Assembly (NCBI RefSeq): GCF_007988825.1
Contig: NZ_BJUW01000004.1
Coordinates: 236,760-300,759, forward strand
DNA: 64,000 bases
Direction: 5' to 3'
From: Microbacterium aerolatum
GTDB taxonomy: Bacteria; Actinomycetota; Actinomycetes; Actinomycetales; Microbacteriaceae
In this document: piece by piece, positions 62,883 through 64,000 of the stretch
Numbering within the stretch: position 1 is the first letter of the stretch
How the letters are laid out: each line of letters opens with the position of its first letter
Position numbers and translations under genes: made by a program
Notes under the pieces: model-generated
The model's database searches: none
What the model was told of the DNA's origin: nothing
Seen by the model: only the letters and a program-made list of their open reading frames with translations

Positions 62883-64000
<1,118 letters not shown>

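Overview
The window is a high-GC chromosomal segment from an actinobacterium of the order Micrococcales, almost certainly family Microbacteriaceae and probably Microbacterium or a close relative. The reasons are the glnA / glnA2-glnE neighbourhood shared with other actinobacteria, a type II fatty-acid cluster led by a PucR/FasR-like regulator, small lineage-specific families (DUF7882, DUF6993, DUF3145, DUF2017), frequent GTG starts, and many start codons placed about six bases after a TANNNT -10 hexamer (leaderless transcripts). There is no rRNA, CRISPR array, prophage or insertion sequence. This is mostly core genome with a few accessory genes and some short palindromic repeats.

Layout. 1-3.7 kb: RimK ligase (cut by the window edge), its zinc-protease partner, an RDD membrane protein and glnA with a near-consensus GlnR operator. 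3.7-9.2 kb (minus): SPOR-like small protein, glnA2, glnE and a diacylglycerol-kinase-like gene in one tight operon. 9.2-13.2 kb: polyphosphate glucokinase, RNase P RNA, and a ychJ / zinc-ribbon / PolA-like operon. 13.2-17 kb: oxidoreductases, a MarR regulator with two operators, and a small four-helix membrane protein split by an apparent frameshift. 17-25.3 kb: tRNA-Val, aceE, FasR-like regulator, fabD-fabH-acpP-fabF and an ASCH protein. 25.4-29.9 kb holds the least conventional genes: an oxygenase-like protein with a DtxR/IdeR-like box, and a GmrSD-like DUF262/DUF1524 protein coupled to a small cysteine-rich protein.

29.9-41.7 kb: tRNA-Met, gamma carbonic anhydrase, Dps, a DUF222/HNH protein, amidohydrolase with PaiB, an AGCS symporter, Nei glycosylase, RpiB, ferrochelatase and aminopeptidase N. 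41.7-49 kb: an MscS / truncated haemoglobin / FAD-dehydrogenase operon, a tandem repeat array, two thioesterases, EttA and a DUF6993 lipoprotein. Two copies of a REP-like element here have become part of protein-coding termini. 49.4-55.4 kb: a second SSB, tRNA-Arg, oligoribonuclease, tRNA-His, LysE exporter, metallopeptidase-clpS-DUF2017, a nucleoside-kinase-like gene, a GerW-like gene and DinB. 55.4-64 kb: gatCAB, an acyl-CoA ligase, a DEAD-box helicase, acylphosphatase flanked by two copies of a large palindromic repeat, and the 3' part of ligA.

Functional links: GlnA, GlnA2 and GlnE form the nitrogen-assimilation core under probable GlnR control. AceE supplies acetyl-CoA and is co-directional with the regulator of the adjacent fatty-acid synthase genes. 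HemH, the truncated haemoglobin, Dps and the DtxR-box oxygenase touch iron and oxygen chemistry but are not clustered. No large new multi-gene system is evident; the best candidates for new biology are the DUF262 pair, the oxygenase-like gene and the repeat-derived protein ends.
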